Source: Methylomusa anaerophila (lineage in GTDB: Bacteria; Bacillota; Negativicutes; Sporomusales; Sporomusaceae). Taken from it: 64,000 nucleotides of DNA. A program made the translations under genes and the position numbers. Position 1 is the first letter of the stretch. The number at the start of each line of letters is the position of its first letter. Where the stretch lies: contig NZ_AP018449.1 of assembly GCF_003966895.1 (NCBI RefSeq), positions 1,722,501 to 1,786,500 on the forward strand. Direction: 5' to 3'. Positions 21,308-30,785 of this stretch are shown piece after piece. The notes below the pieces were generated by a model that was not told the DNA's origin, ran no database searches, and saw only the letters and a program-made list of their open reading frames with translations.

Positions 21308-22570
21308 GTGGCTGTTGTAAAACCATTTAGCGGCTTGCGCCCTGTTCCCGCATTAGCAGCGAAAGTGGCGTCGCTGCCTTATGACGTGATGGATTCGGAA
21401 GAAGCCCGCCAAATAACCAGGGACAATCCGTATAGTTTCTTACGGGTAACTAAATCGGAAGTTGATCTTGATCCGGGAATAGATGTTCATTCGCCGGTTG
21501 TCTATACAAAAGCAAGAGAAAATTTGGAGCAATTTATCAGGAATCAAATCCTGGTTCAGGATGAAAAACCATGTTTTTATATTTATCAACAGAAAATGGG
21601 ACAACATATCCAGGTAGGTTTGGTGGCTGCCGCCTCAGTTGAAGAATACCAGCAAAACATTATTAAGAAACATGAACTGACACGGCCGGATAAAGAGCAG
21701 GACCGTGTAAATCACATCGTTGCTACCGAGGCTCAGACCGGTGCGGTATTTCTGACCTATAAAGCGGATGAAACAATCAACTCTTTAATAAACGGATGTT
21801 TACAACAACAGCCTGCTTATGATTTTACTTCGGACGACGGGATTAGTCATACGCTGTATGTAGTGGATGAACCGGCAAAAATCGCTGCCATTGAGCAAGC
21901 CTTTAAAAAAATCGACTGCCTCTATATTGCTGACGGGCACCATCGCTCCGCTGCCGCTTCGCGGGTATGCGACCTGTGCCGCCAGGGCAATAAAGCCCAT
22001 TCCGGTCAAGAAGAATATAACACGTTCCAAGCCGTCATTTTTCCGCACAACATGATGTATATTATGGATTATAACCGGGTAATGCAGGATTTGAACGGCT
22101 TAACCCCGGAACAATTTTTAGCGGCAGTTCAGGAGAAATTCACTATTATTGCGCAGCAGGGAGCATTTAGACCCGGGCAGCCGCATTCTTTCGGCATGTA
22201 CCTTGGCGGGAAATGGCATCAGCTTGTCGCCGGGTCCGGGTCCTTCCCCGAAGATAATCCGGTGGCTAAGCTGGACGTAAGTATCTTGCAGGACAACCTG
22301 CTGAATCCAATCTTAGGTATTCAAAACCCGCGTACAGACAAGCGGATTCATTTTGTGGGCGGTATCCGGGGAATGGAGGAATTGGAACGGCTTGTGGACA
22401 GTGGCAAATATACTGTGGCCTTTTCCCTGTTCGCAACTTCTATCGAAGAATTGATGGACATTGCCGACGCCGGCGAAATCATGCCGCCCAAATCAACCTG
22501 GTTCGAACCAAAATTGCGGGATGCCATGGTAGTGCACCTGGTCCCTTGCGCTTCCTATCTGAACCGTTAG
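21308..22570 (+). CDS. DUF1015 family protein
   Basis: A 420-residue protein with the DUF1015 N-terminus ('FSGLRPVPALAAKVASLPYD') and conserved 'YIADGHHRSAAA' motif (about residue 210). Start is GTG 21308 with a perfect 'aaggagg' 7 nt upstream. It is cytosolic by sequence. In many anaerobes the family sits near serine or glycine metabolism genes, but no such neighbour is here and the reaction is not assigned. Confidence 0.88.
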   Translation: MAVVKPFSGLRPVPALAAKVASLPYDVMDSEEARQITRDNPYSFLRVTKSEVDLDPGIDVHSPVVYTKARENLEQFIRNQILVQDEKPCFYIYQQKMGQHIQVGLVAAASVEEYQQNIIKKHELTRPDKEQDRVNHIVATEAQTGAVFLTYKADETINSLINGCLQQQPAYDFTSDDGISHTLYVVDEPAKIAAIEQAFKKIDCLYIADGHHRSAAASRVCDLCRQGNKAHSGQEEYNTFQAVIFPHNMMYIMDYNRVMQDLNGLTPEQFLAAVQEKFTIIAQQGAFRPGQPHSFGMYLGGKWHQLVAGSGSFPEDNPVAKLDVSILQDNLLNPILGIQNPRTDKRIHFVGGIRGMEELERLVDSGKYTVAFSLFATSIEELMDIADAGEIMPPKSTWFEPKLRDAMVVHLVPCASYLNR

Positions 22571-22686
22571 CAGGAGTGTTCACTCGGCCTGACGGTATTG
22601 TCGACACATACGTGAATAAAAAACCGGCTTGTTGCCGGCATTTTAGATTAACCCCCCCTTTTTTTCATCAGGTGATAGCCTTTAAA

Positions 22687-23340
22687 CTAGTCCGGCATCG
22701 TCTTTTCCGCCCGGGAAACCAGATGCATACATATCATCAGTACGGTAAGACCGGCAATGATTACTGACGGTGTAAGCACACTTCGCGGCAGGGATTCATA
22801 TAACCCGAAAAGGCCAAACAAAATAAATACAATTGCCGCAAACCATTTAACAGTCCTTTCCGGTATTTTCCTGCCTAATACAATCCCGATGAGAATTCCG
22901 ATAGCGTCAGCGATCATCATGCCTGTGGTAGTACCTATCCATACCGGAATGATGGAATTAAATTGCGCAGCTAATGCCACCGTGGCCAGCTGAGTTTTGT
23001 CACCCATTTCAGCTATGAAGAAGGCAATGGCCACAGCCCAAAACGGACTACAGCTTGTGGCCCTGTCTTCTTCGTTTAGCTTGTCCCCGCGAATAGTCCA
23101 CAGCCCGAACAGAATAAAAGCAGCGGCAGCGGCAATCTGAATATAAGTCAGCGGTATAAAACGGGTCAGGTAGTTGCCGACCACCACGGCAAATAGGTGG
23201 TTTAATACCGTTGCGGCAAAGACTCCCCACATGACGGTTTGCCACCGGTAGCGAGTGGCGAAGGCCATAGCGAGGAGTTGGGTTTTATCTCCCATTTCCG
23301 CTAAGACAACAAAGACAAGAGACGTGACAAATGCGAGCAT
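22687..23340 (-). CDS. GDT1/TMEM165-family manganese exporter
   Basis: A 217-residue membrane protein made of two homologous three-helix halves, each with the signature 'EMGDKTQL' (about residues 14 and 125). The family exports Mn2+ or exchanges cations across membranes. The start ATG 23340 has 'aaggagg' upstream. Its leader carries a yybP-ykoY riboswitch, which strongly supports a manganese-efflux role in this organism. The gene converges with DUF1015. Confidence 0.93.
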   Translation of the reverse strand: MLAFVTSLVFVVLAEMGDKTQLLAMAFATRYRWQTVMWGVFAATVLNHLFAVVVGNYLTRFIPLTYIQIAAAAAFILFGLWTIRGDKLNEEDRATSCSPFWAVAIAFFIAEMGDKTQLATVALAAQFNSIIPVWIGTTTGMMIADAIGILIGIVLGRKIPERTVKWFAAIVFILFGLFGLYESLPRSVLTPSVIIAGLTVLMICMHLVSRAEKTMPD

Positions 23341-23370
23341 TGTTAGATCCTCCTTAGATGTAGTATATAT

Positions 23371-23418
23371 AAAAAAGGAGACCTTTAGTATGACATTAGT
23401 TGTCATACTAAAGGTCTC
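23371..23418 (-). terminator. Terminator controlled by the manganese riboswitch
   Basis: On the minus strand, perfect 18-bp arms (23401-23418 and 23378-23395, 'gagacctttagtatgaca' and its complement) precede a run of six T. The first arm contains the 'gagaccttt' strand of aptamer P1, so Mn2+ binding should prevent terminator formation. Confidence 0.9.
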
Positions 23419-23500
23419 GCTAATTGACGTTCGTCAACAACAGAGCCAGACGGTTTCCCATCAGCATGTTGACTCTGTTCTCCGAGCTACTCCCCTTTAG
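23410..23500 (-). promoter_or_regulatory. yybP-ykoY manganese riboswitch
   Basis: On the minus strand the aptamer starts 'aaaggggagtagctcgg' and ends 'gcgagacctttt'-like, the classic P1 and L1 sequences of this class. Inner segments carry the 'gatgggaaaccg' three-way junction and 'cgtcaa' loop. It precedes a GDT1-type exporter, one of the known targets. ON-switch logic with the overlapping terminator. Confidence 0.92.
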
Positions 23501-23617
23501 AAGTATTATGTTATATTTCATTTTAGAGTAAATACAGTCAATTGTCAACTATTTCTAAAGGAATAATCGGCAGACAGATTGCCAGCGTGAATGGACGTGA
23601 GAATGATAGTGGATCAT

Positions 23618-23660
23618 ATTTTAAAGGCGCTCATCTCGTCGAGATGAGCGCCTTTAAAAT
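23618..23660. repeat. Perfect 43-bp palindrome
   Basis: Two exact 21-bp arms (left starts 'attttaaaggcgctcatctc') are separated by one base. It lies 25 bp outside the IS1634-type element. It could be a terminator for flanking transcripts or a relic of an element end. No other copy was seen in the window. Confidence 0.8.
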
Positions 23661-23685
23661 TGGAGAAACGTTTTTTGTTCTTACT

Positions 23686-25627
23686 CATTTTTCGCACCCT
23701 AATGTAAGCAATAAATAGTAATATGGTCGAGTAATTCAGAAGAGCTAAGGAATGTGCATCACAGACTTTTTTTTATAACAAGGGCAACTTGAATAAGCCC
23801 ATGCTTGATGAGCCAATCACGAAATTTTCCTGGCACTATTCAAATTGAATGCCAAGTAGATCCATCCAAATGGGAAACGCTTTCAAATCTTCGTTACTTT
23901 GACACTCACACCTGTAATCTGGCCCTTCCCGGATCAGCACATAGGACTTGAATAGTATCAGCAACATCTCGGCTGTTGGCTGGGTCAGCTTGGCCCGATT
24001 CATCCCGATTCTCGGAGTCTGCGAATATCCTGCCAGTTGCTGACGAACCCGAAATTGCATCAGTCCTCGAATCAACAGCGCCACGGACAATAACATTAAC
24101 AAAGCATCGATACGTCCTGGTTTCTTGAGAAATATCTGTGCCGCCAGCGCGGGTTCCTTGAGCGTCCTAAACTGTACCTCAACTCGGTGCTGCTCCTTAT
24201 ATTGGCGCAACACTTCGCGGTCAGACATCGCTTCTTCGGCTACGTTGGTAATCAAGACAAAACTCTCATCTTTATAACGGAGTAGATCGCATTTGTCGGT
24301 TTTCTCTCGGAAGATCTTGCCCTGCACACGCCAAGTCGTTTCTGTGATTGGAGGTTTAGGTGTTTTTCCCGGATTGCCACGTGATCTCTTTTCCACCGTG
24401 GTAGAGTCCAGGTTCCACTCCCATTCATAACAAGAATTCTTATGTTCCTGGTCGAATAACTGGGCTGCTTTACGGGCATCTGCTTCACAAGCAAACGGTC
24501 GATCCGCCAGAAGGGCTAGGGCCTTCTCCAAGGAATTTCGGTCTTTGGCTAGAATCTTGTCTACCCGCTCCCGACCGGCACTGGTTTTGACTACGATTAG
24601 ACGGTATACCGATCCATCTACCCATTCTCGAAATCCTTGTGTCTGGTACTGGGCGCACTGTTTGCCTTCTCCAATCGCACCTTGAGAAACCCAATTTCCA
24701 TCAGACTCAAATGCCAGTCGTTTTACCCGAACCGCCAGTTTCCGATAGAAAGCATCTGGACAGCGAGAAATGAACTGGACAGGGGTAGGCCGCTCTGTAA
24801 AAATCTTCAGGGTTGGCAAATTAATAAGCTTGGAATCGGCAATGTAGACCATCTTCTCAAGCCGCTCTCCATAGGTTTCCGTTAGAATATTGAGAGCCAA
24901 GCGGTTGAATTCTGTATCGGATGTATTGCCATCAAGCGGTAGACTGACCAGCGGAATTCCATGCTCATTGACGACTTTGCCCAAAACGACTTGTTTAAGA
25001 TCCGGACGATGATCTTTACTATACCCATGGCAGACAGATAAACCTTGATAGTCTTCCTCCTCACATTCTTCGTAAGCACCAGCCAGAGTGATCGACGTAG
25101 TATCACAATGAAGTCTGTCTACAGGAACATCATAGGCAGCAAGACCCGCCAGACTAATCCGGCTAAACAAGGTTTCCGTACCGAAGGCACTGATTTTATC
25201 GAGAGTTCGAGCAATGGCATCGTCGGAAAAGTCTTCTGCCGCTAGACCTTCGCCAAATAGCATCGCAATATCGGTTCCGTAGAATGTTTTCCAGATGCGA
25301 TAGAGGGGAGTGCGTGTATCGGCAAATGTTGATAATACTACACTCTTGGCCAAAAGACCGGGAGAAACTTTACATTGTTTCGAATCCCATTCTACGGATC
25401 GGTTAATGGTCTCGACGAACCCTAATTGATTCAAGTACTGATTTGCGACAACCGGAGCAAACGGCGTCTGTTGCTGCCGTTGCTCCAGGCTTGATGTTCC
25501 TTTCCAGCCCATGGTGTTCCCTCCATTTCCTTGATATGGATAGATTCGCCATCGGCCTTTGAAAACCATTTTCTTTTTGTATTTTCTAGAAAAATTTTTG
25601 TATTTTCTCACGAGACTGCGAAATATG
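23686..25627 (-). mobile_element. IS1634-type insertion sequence (approximate limits)
   Basis: About 1.94 kb. Candidate terminal inverted repeats are 'catttttcgca' (23686) and the complement of 'tgcgaaatatg' (25617-25627), 10 of 11 matching. Weaker similarity continues inward. A clear target duplication could not be defined, although 'gttctta' occurs close to both ends. The single transposase gene fills the element. Confidence 0.65.
23836..25512 (-). CDS. IS1634-family (IS4 superfamily) transposase
   Basis: A 558-residue DDE transposase. Catalytic residues are visible as Asp in 'RLHCDTTSITL', Asp in 'MVYIADSKLI' and Glu in 'HRVEVQFRTLKEPA'. The last matches the Y-(2)-R-(3)-E-(6)-K-like C-terminal motif of the group. 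Start ATG 25512 ('MGWKGTSS') follows 'atggaggg'. The upstream open frame is AT-rich leader. The gene looks intact and potentially active. Confidence 0.88.
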   Translation of the reverse strand: MGWKGTSSLEQRQQQTPFAPVVANQYLNQLGFVETINRSVEWDSKQCKVSPGLLAKSVVLSTFADTRTPLYRIWKTFYGTDIAMLFGEGLAAEDFSDDAIARTLDKISAFGTETLFSRISLAGLAAYDVPVDRLHCDTTSITLAGAYEECEEEDYQGLSVCHGYSKDHRPDLKQVVLGKVVNEHGIPLVSLPLDGNTSDTEFNRLALNILTETYGERLEKMVYIADSKLINLPTLKIFTERPTPVQFISRCPDAFYRKLAVRVKRLAFESDGNWVSQGAIGEGKQCAQYQTQGFREWVDGSVYRLIVVKTSAGRERVDKILAKDRNSLEKALALLADRPFACEADARKAAQLFDQEHKNSCYEWEWNLDSTTVEKRSRGNPGKTPKPPITETTWRVQGKIFREKTDKCDLLRYKDESFVLITNVAEEAMSDREVLRQYKEQHRVEVQFRTLKEPALAAQIFLKKPGRIDALLMLLSVALLIRGLMQFRVRQQLAGYSQTPRIGMNRAKLTQPTAEMLLILFKSYVLIREGPDYRCECQSNEDLKAFPIWMDLLGIQFE

Positions 25628-25783
25628 GGTTCTTAATTGATTTTATAGAATATAGGCATCAAAAAAGGAAAAAATATGCTGGCGCAAACTTCCGGCTTCT
25701 TTCATATTATGTAATATACAATGCCGGGGAGTATACAGGCACGGTTTTCTTCGGAAACTAAGAAATGAATGGGGGGATTCCAT

Positions 25784-26608
25784 TTGAATATTTCCGATTT
25801 GTTTTGGATATTTATTATCTTTATCACATTAGTCCCTATGTTTAAGCAGCGGAGCATAACCCATAACAGGCTGCAATATTTGCGAAGTATTGAACGAAAA
25901 AGAGGCACGCGGGTGATCAGCCTCATCCACCGGCAGGAAGCGGTAAGCCTGTTGGGAATCCCAATATCCAGGTATATAGATGTTGAAGATTCAGAGCAGA
26001 TATTAAGGGCGATACGATTGACACCTGACGAAATGCCGATTGATCTGATCTTGCATACTCCCGGCGGCCTGGTTTTAGCCTCCGAACAAATTGCCAGGGC
26101 GATGATAGAGCACCCGGCCAAAGTGACGGTATTTGTACCGCACTATGCAATGTCAGGGGGAACGATGATCGCCTTAGCGGCCGATGAGATTGTGATGGAT
26201 GCCAATGCCGTCCTTGGGCCGGTTGATCCTCAACTCGGCAAATATCCGGCGGCGTCCATTGTTGAAGTAGTAAAGAAAAAGGATATAAACCAGATTGAGG
26301 ACGAAACATTGATCTTAGCGGATATGGCGGAAAAAGCATTGCATCAGGTTGAAAATTTTGTGCAAGAGTTATTAGAGGATAAGATGCCGGCAGAACAGGC
26401 TCGCGCGGTGGCCAAAATTCTTAGTGAAGGCAGATGGACTCATGATTATCCCATAACCTATGAAAAACTTCGGGAGATGGGGCTAAAAGTCAGGGACGAT
26501 CTTCACCGGGAAGTTTATGTCCTAATGGAATTATATCCTCAACCGGCGCAACGGCGGCCATCGGTACAATATATACCGCTTCCTTATGATGATGAGGTAA
26601 AAAAATAA
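25784..26608 (+). CDS. SDH-type (SppA/ClpP-fold) membrane serine protease
   Basis: A 274-residue protein with an N-terminal membrane helix ('DLFWIFIIFITLVPMF') and a crotonase-fold protease domain of the serine dehydrogenase proteinase family. The nucleophile is the Ser of 'HYAMSGGTMIALAADEI', and the oxyanion strand is 'DLILHTPGG'. TTG 25784 is preferred, with 'ggggggatt' 6 nt upstream. The ATG at 25769 has no spacing for a ribosome site. Likely a membrane-bound quality-control peptidase facing the cytoplasm. Substrates unknown. Confidence 0.85.
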   Translation: MNISDLFWIFIIFITLVPMFKQRSITHNRLQYLRSIERKRGTRVISLIHRQEAVSLLGIPISRYIDVEDSEQILRAIRLTPDEMPIDLILHTPGGLVLASEQIARAMIEHPAKVTVFVPHYAMSGGTMIALAADEIVMDANAVLGPVDPQLGKYPAASIVEVVKKKDINQIEDETLILADMAEKALHQVENFVQELLEDKMPAEQARAVAKILSEGRWTHDYPITYEKLREMGLKVRDDLHREVYVLMELYPQPAQRRPSVQYIPLPYDDEVKK

Positions 26609-26656
26609 ACATGGGCTATGAATATGAAAAGGATTTTTAAAAAAAAGATTACACCC

Positions 26657-26686
26657 TTGACAAGGGAAAATGGAATCGGTTACTAT
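26657..26686 (+). promoter_or_regulatory. Promoter of the DUF362 gene
   Basis: TTGACA (26657-26662) and TACTAT (26681-26686) with 18-bp spacing lie 110 bp before the GTG start, supporting that start over the longer frame. Confidence 0.6.
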
Positions 26687-26795
26687 TAATTCGAAAGTTA
26701 TCGAATTTTGTTATTGTATAAACGAACTACTGCGAGAGATTGAATGCGGAATAATTCCATTTTCAAAGCAGGTTAAACGGGATAGGAGGTTTAGA

Positions 26796-27944
26796 GTGTA
26801 TAAAGTAAGTATAGCCAGATGTGCCAATTATCAATATAACGAGGTCGAAAAGTCGGTATTTCAGTGCCTTGATAAAATCCCGGAAATAAAACAAAAGATC
26901 AAATCTCAAACAAAAGTGTTGGTTAAGGCAAATCTTTTAAGAGGGAACGACCCGGAAGATGCCATCACAACTCATCCTGGCGTCGTACAGGCGATTGTAC
27001 GATATTTACAGACTTTGGGCTGTAAGGTGATAATTGGCGACAGTCCTGGATCTGCCTTAAGCTATAATGAAAAACTGTTGCATTCCGTTTACAAAATTAC
27101 CGGCATGATTGATGTTGCCAATACTACCGGCTGTGAATTAAACTATGACTCTGCCGTTATTGAAGTCGTAAACAGGTCGGCCCAAGGTGTTAAAAATATG
27201 CAAATTATCAAAATCGTAAACGATGTTGATTTTGTTGTATCGGCTGCCAAATTGAAGACACATGTGATGATGACCTACACTGGAGCTGTAAAAAATCTGT
27301 TTGGCGTAATCCCGGGACGTACGAAAATTGATTACCATCTAAGAATGAATAAGGCTGACAATTTTGCGGCCCTTTTGGTGGATATATGTGAGTATGTGAA
27401 GCCGGTTTTCTCTGTGATTGATGCGATTGAAGGAATGGAAGGGGATGGACCGGCGGCAGGGGATAAACGGCATGTGGGACTTATCTTGGCTTCTGAAAAC
27501 CCTTACGCCTTGGATTTGGCGGCGATCCATGCCATCGGCATGGATCCCCAGGCTGTCCCAACAATGGTTGAAGCCGAAAAGAGGAACATTTTCAGCAATA
27601 ATTTGAAAAATATCGAAGTTAAAGGCGTACAGTTACAAGAAATCCAGCTAAAACCATTCAAATACCCGGTTACCAAAAGTGTTAATGAATTAGGCGGAGT
27701 CCCTAAATTCGTTGAGAATTTTGTTTTAAATCATATGCGGCCTAAGCCTATATTTAATTACCAGACATGTGTTTCATGCGGTTTGTGCGTCGAGAGTTGT
27801 CCGCCGCGGGCTATTAAAATGCTGAATAACAAGCCGGTACTGAATTCCGACCGGTGCATCCGGTGTTTTTGTTGTCATGAGTTATGCCCCCAGAAGGCAG
27901 TACATATTAAGAGGAACTGGTTATATGAAAAAATATTAAAGTGA
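26796..27944 (+). CDS. DUF362 protein with two [4Fe-4S] ferredoxin motifs
   Basis: A 382-residue protein: DUF362 domain (about residues 30-290, 'VLVKANLLRGNDPEDAITTHP', 'AAKLKTHVMMTYTGAVKNL') and a C-terminal 2[4Fe-4S] module 'CVSCGLCVESCP' and 'CIRCFCCHELCP'. Start GTG 26796 is chosen for 'taggagg' 6 nt upstream and for the promoter position. DUF362 proteins occur in many anaerobes. The electron-transfer module is clear but the reaction is not established. The stop codon TGA belongs to a recurrent short element. Confidence 0.85.
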   Translation: MYKVSIARCANYQYNEVEKSVFQCLDKIPEIKQKIKSQTKVLVKANLLRGNDPEDAITTHPGVVQAIVRYLQTLGCKVIIGDSPGSALSYNEKLLHSVYKITGMIDVANTTGCELNYDSAVIEVVNRSAQGVKNMQIIKIVNDVDFVVSAAKLKTHVMMTYTGAVKNLFGVIPGRTKIDYHLRMNKADNFAALLVDICEYVKPVFSVIDAIEGMEGDGPAAGDKRHVGLILASENPYALDLAAIHAIGMDPQAVPTMVEAEKRNIFSNNLKNIEVKGVQLQEIQLKPFKYPVTKSVNELGGVPKFVENFVLNHMRPKPIFNYQTCVSCGLCVESCPPRAIKMLNNKPVLNSDRCIRCFCCHELCPQKAVHIKRNWLYEKILK

Positions 27945-27975
27945 ACTCGTTTAGCTTCTGCTTCGGAATTGGATA
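27941..27975 (+). repeat. Stop-codon repeat, copy b
   Basis: 'aagtgaactcgtttagcttc' begins in the last codon of the DUF362 gene, whose TGA is part of the repeat. Related copies are at 53794-53812 and 38515-38532 (minus strand), and weakly at 18199. 'cggaattggataaa' downstream resembles 'tggaattagataaa' near copy c. Confidence 0.6.
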
Positions 27976-28115
27976 AAGTAATAAGCCTTGAGGCGGCATC
28001 GTTGTAGTCATTCTCAAGAGCTTCTGAAAGCTTCACTTGTGCGTTAGAAAATCCATTTCTTCAAAATACAATATTTCTTGGGCCGAAAAAGAAACCTGCC
28101 AGTAGCAGGATTGAA

Positions 28116-28502
28116 CTATTTTAAGAATTTGATAGTCATTTCAGGGTAATATTTGAATTTGGTTGCAAATGGGTGGGAGATAAAGCCCGGCTCATCTTGA
28201 ATCATTTTCTCAACTGTGCTTTTTTCGAGAATAGCATAAGGCTTAATCGTCCCAAAAGGTGTGTGTATTTCCGATGAAAGAATCCCGTTATCAATGCGGG
28301 AAAATTTAGCATTTTCTAAAACCACGGTATAGTCGCCCAAAACGTTCCCATTCTTTGTGAGGCGCATTCCAATTAGATTTTTCCCTGATAGGAATGACTT
28401 AATTGCTGAATATAGCGTATGATGGTTCTGCTCGAAGGCATCAATTGCTCGCTTGCAGAAAGGCAAAAATTCTTCTTGCATGAATTTGTCAGTGTCACTC
28501 AC
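28116..28502 (-). CDS. Uncharacterised small soluble protein
   Basis: A 128-residue protein I cannot assign. Start is GTG 28502 ('MSDTDKFMQEEF') with 'gggagtga' upstream. It is predicted cytosolic, with an alpha-plus-beta pattern. 'GKNLIGMRLTKNGNVLGDYT' resembles lipid-carrier (SCP-2-like) strands, but this is only an impression. The gene stands alone between DUF362 and the IS630-split gene. Confidence 0.6.
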   Translation of the reverse strand: MSDTDKFMQEEFLPFCKRAIDAFEQNHHTLYSAIKSFLSGKNLIGMRLTKNGNVLGDYTVVLENAKFSRIDNGILSSEIHTPFGTIKPYAILEKSTVEKMIQDEPGFISHPFATKFKYYPEMTIKFLK

Positions 28503-28946
28503 GCTTATCACTCCCGTTATTGGTATATTGTTCTTTCGAATAAACTTTCGCCACAGTCACCTGAGTATTCCTCTTTATCTTGTTATGTATTATGGCTAAA
28601 TATACCGTTATCATTCGTCTTTGTTTTGTCACTATTCCGCTAATTATCATACGAATGTAGGTGATATCCACTCCCAGACCTGATCCGGTTTCGTGATTGT
28701 CAGATTCCTCAATAAATATGGCTGGATGTATTCCCTCCTCTCTTTAGCCTAAAACCAAGACTATATATTTCATCGACTAATTCTTTTCAAAACTTAACAG
28801 TTATAGCATTATCAGGAAATATAAGTTATATATTTAAAAATTTTTAAAAAACTTAATAATCGACTAAATTTTTCCGATATATTTAATAAGTATCTTTATA
28901 AATGGGCTGGAACATATTTAGCAAAAAAACAGGGAGGATGATAAAC
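28503..28946. other. AT-rich intergenic region
   Basis: 444 bp very rich in A+T, with two related stretches ('tatatatttcatcgactaa' near 28762 and 'tatatattt...cgactaa' near 28829-28866). It presumably holds the promoter of the secreted-protein gene. No ORF or riboswitch recognised. Confidence 0.4.
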
Positions 28947-29191
28947 GTGAAAGCGAAAAAATTAGTTAGCTTACTGGTTTGTATGGTTATGTTATTTGCC
29001 CTTACAACAAGCGCGTTTGCTGCTTCGGGCACAAAATCTGTAACTGCCTCTGGGTCGATGGGCCTTGTTCTTGACGGCAACAAGAGCGGCCAATCAAATA
29101 TAGTAACATTTAATGTTTCCGGATTACCCACAAATGCTGTCGTAACCAAGCTAGAATTAACTACTAGCAGTATGTCTAGTGTAGTGACATA

Positions 29192-30461
29192 TTGATATTT
29201 AAACAAGAGTGCTAGCTTATAATCCCGCTTTATGTTACGCTAAAAGAAAACGGCGGTGAAACTATGGCTAGACCTAAAAAATATATTGTTATCCTGACGG
29301 ATTCTGAATTAAAGGAGTTACAATCACTCCTTCGAAAGAAAAATACCTCTCATACTATTCGCTCTAGATGTCAAATTCTCATTGATCTGGATGAAGCTCA
29401 TGGCAAAGTTCTGACCCATGAACAGTGTGCAAAATCCAATGGTGTCTGTATCGCAACCGTTCATAATACACTAAAAACATATGCTTCCGGTGGCATCCCT
29501 GCTATTGTGAAGTTGAAGAGAAATGTAAATTCCGATCAGGCCAGACGCCTTGTAGACGGACGCGCAGAAGCAAAAATCATTGAACTTGCCTGTGGGCCTG
29601 CACCGGACGGACATGTGCGCTGGACTCTCCGTCTGCTCGAAGAAAAATCACGAGTTGTGCTTGATACACCTGTAAGCCGGGAAGCCATCCGTCGCACTTT
29701 AAAAAAACGAACTTCAGCCTCACCTCAATGAGTACTGGTGTATCCCACCAAAAGAAAACGCCGAATTCGTAGCCTGCATGGAAGACATTCTAGAGGTATA
29801 TGAAACACCCTATAATCCAATGCGTCCCGTTGTCTGCATGGATGAAAAACCTTACCAGCTTCTGGGAGATGAACGAAAACCGCTGCCAATGCGTCCCGGT
29901 GCTTCTCAAAAGATAGATTCGGAATACGTAAGGGAAGGAACCTGCAGTATATTTGTCTTCACGGAACCTCTTAGTGGTACAAGACATGTCAGTGTACGCG
30001 AACGGCGTACTGCTGCAGACTGGGCGGAAGAAATCAAATATCTTGTGGATGTCATGTATCCCGATATGGATAAAATCGTTCTGGTAATGGACAACCTGAA
30101 CACACATAGGCCAGCGTCCCTTTATAAAGTCTTTGCGCCGCAAGAAGCTCGAAGAATTATAAAACGCTTAGAACTGCATTACACACCCAAACATGGAAGC
30201 TGGCTTAACATAGCAGAAATTGAGCTGAATGTTATGACCAGACAGTGCCTTTCCCGGAGGATTGATACTATATCCCGTTTAAAGGAAGAGTTGCAGTGCT
30301 GGAAAAATGAACGCAACCAGAAAGTATCGAGAGTTAACTGGCATTTTAGACTGGATAATGCCAGAATAAAACTTATATCTTTGTATCCCAAATTTGAGAT
30401 CCAACAACAGTAATATTACGTTACCCCTCGTTGATGTTTACTATAAATATCAACGTGTCGA
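29192..30461 (+). mobile_element. IS630-family insertion sequence with TA target duplication
   Basis: 1270 bp flanked by TA (29190-29191 and 30462-30463), the usual IS630/Tc1 target. Limits are supported independently by restoration of the host gene frame. Ends share 'ttgatattta' in inverted orientation, immediately at the left end but offset by 8 bp at the right end. Confidence 0.8.
29264..30413 (+). pseudogene. IS630-family transposase, two frames joined at an A7 run
   Basis: The first frame (29264-29731) encodes the HTH part ('MARPKKYIVILTDSEL'). The second (open from about 29710, to 30413) encodes the DDE domain with Asp in 'VVCMDEKPYQLL', Asp in 'VLVMDNLNTH' and Glu in 'LNIAEIELNVM'. 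The full family protein would read '...IRRTLKKNELQPHLNEYW'. That needs one A fewer in the seven-A run at 29701-29707, or a frameshift there. It is either inactivated or expressed by programmed slippage, which IS630 relatives are known to use. Confidence 0.8.
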
Positions 30462-30785
30462 TACACTAGTACAGGTGTCATTATACAAAAGGAATTACTT
30501 GTAAAACACAGCACTGGCAACTGGGCATCAGTACCAATGAGCCAAGGCGCACACACCGAGACTATAACCAGCGGAGCCATTCTCAATAAACCAGCCAACG
30601 GCACTTGGTCTGCCTGCTTCACCGGCGAGAATATCTCATCTAGCACCTCATCCAAAACCTTCAAAACGGTCAAATTAACAGTATACTATAGCTACTAAAA
30701 TGTAATTAAGTTTCTTTTTACAAGAATTATCACCATTCCAGCCCAGGCAATAATTCTACTTTTGAAAAAAGAAGGTGAGATCATT

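Larger units (their letters stand above)
28947..30698 (+). pseudogene. Secreted protein gene split by an IS630-type element
   Basis: The 5' part (28947-29191) encodes a signal peptide ('KLVSLLVCMVMLFALTTSAF', cleavage after AFA) and the start of a beta-rich domain. The 3' part (30464-30698) ends '...TVKLTVYYSY'. Removing 29192-30463 (the element plus one TA) restores one open frame of 159 residues with the junction reading VVTYTSTG. GTG 28947 is the likely start, 9 nt after 'agggagg'. The mature protein looks like an extracellular beta-sandwich of unknown function. In its present state only a truncated secreted peptide can be made. Confidence 0.8.
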
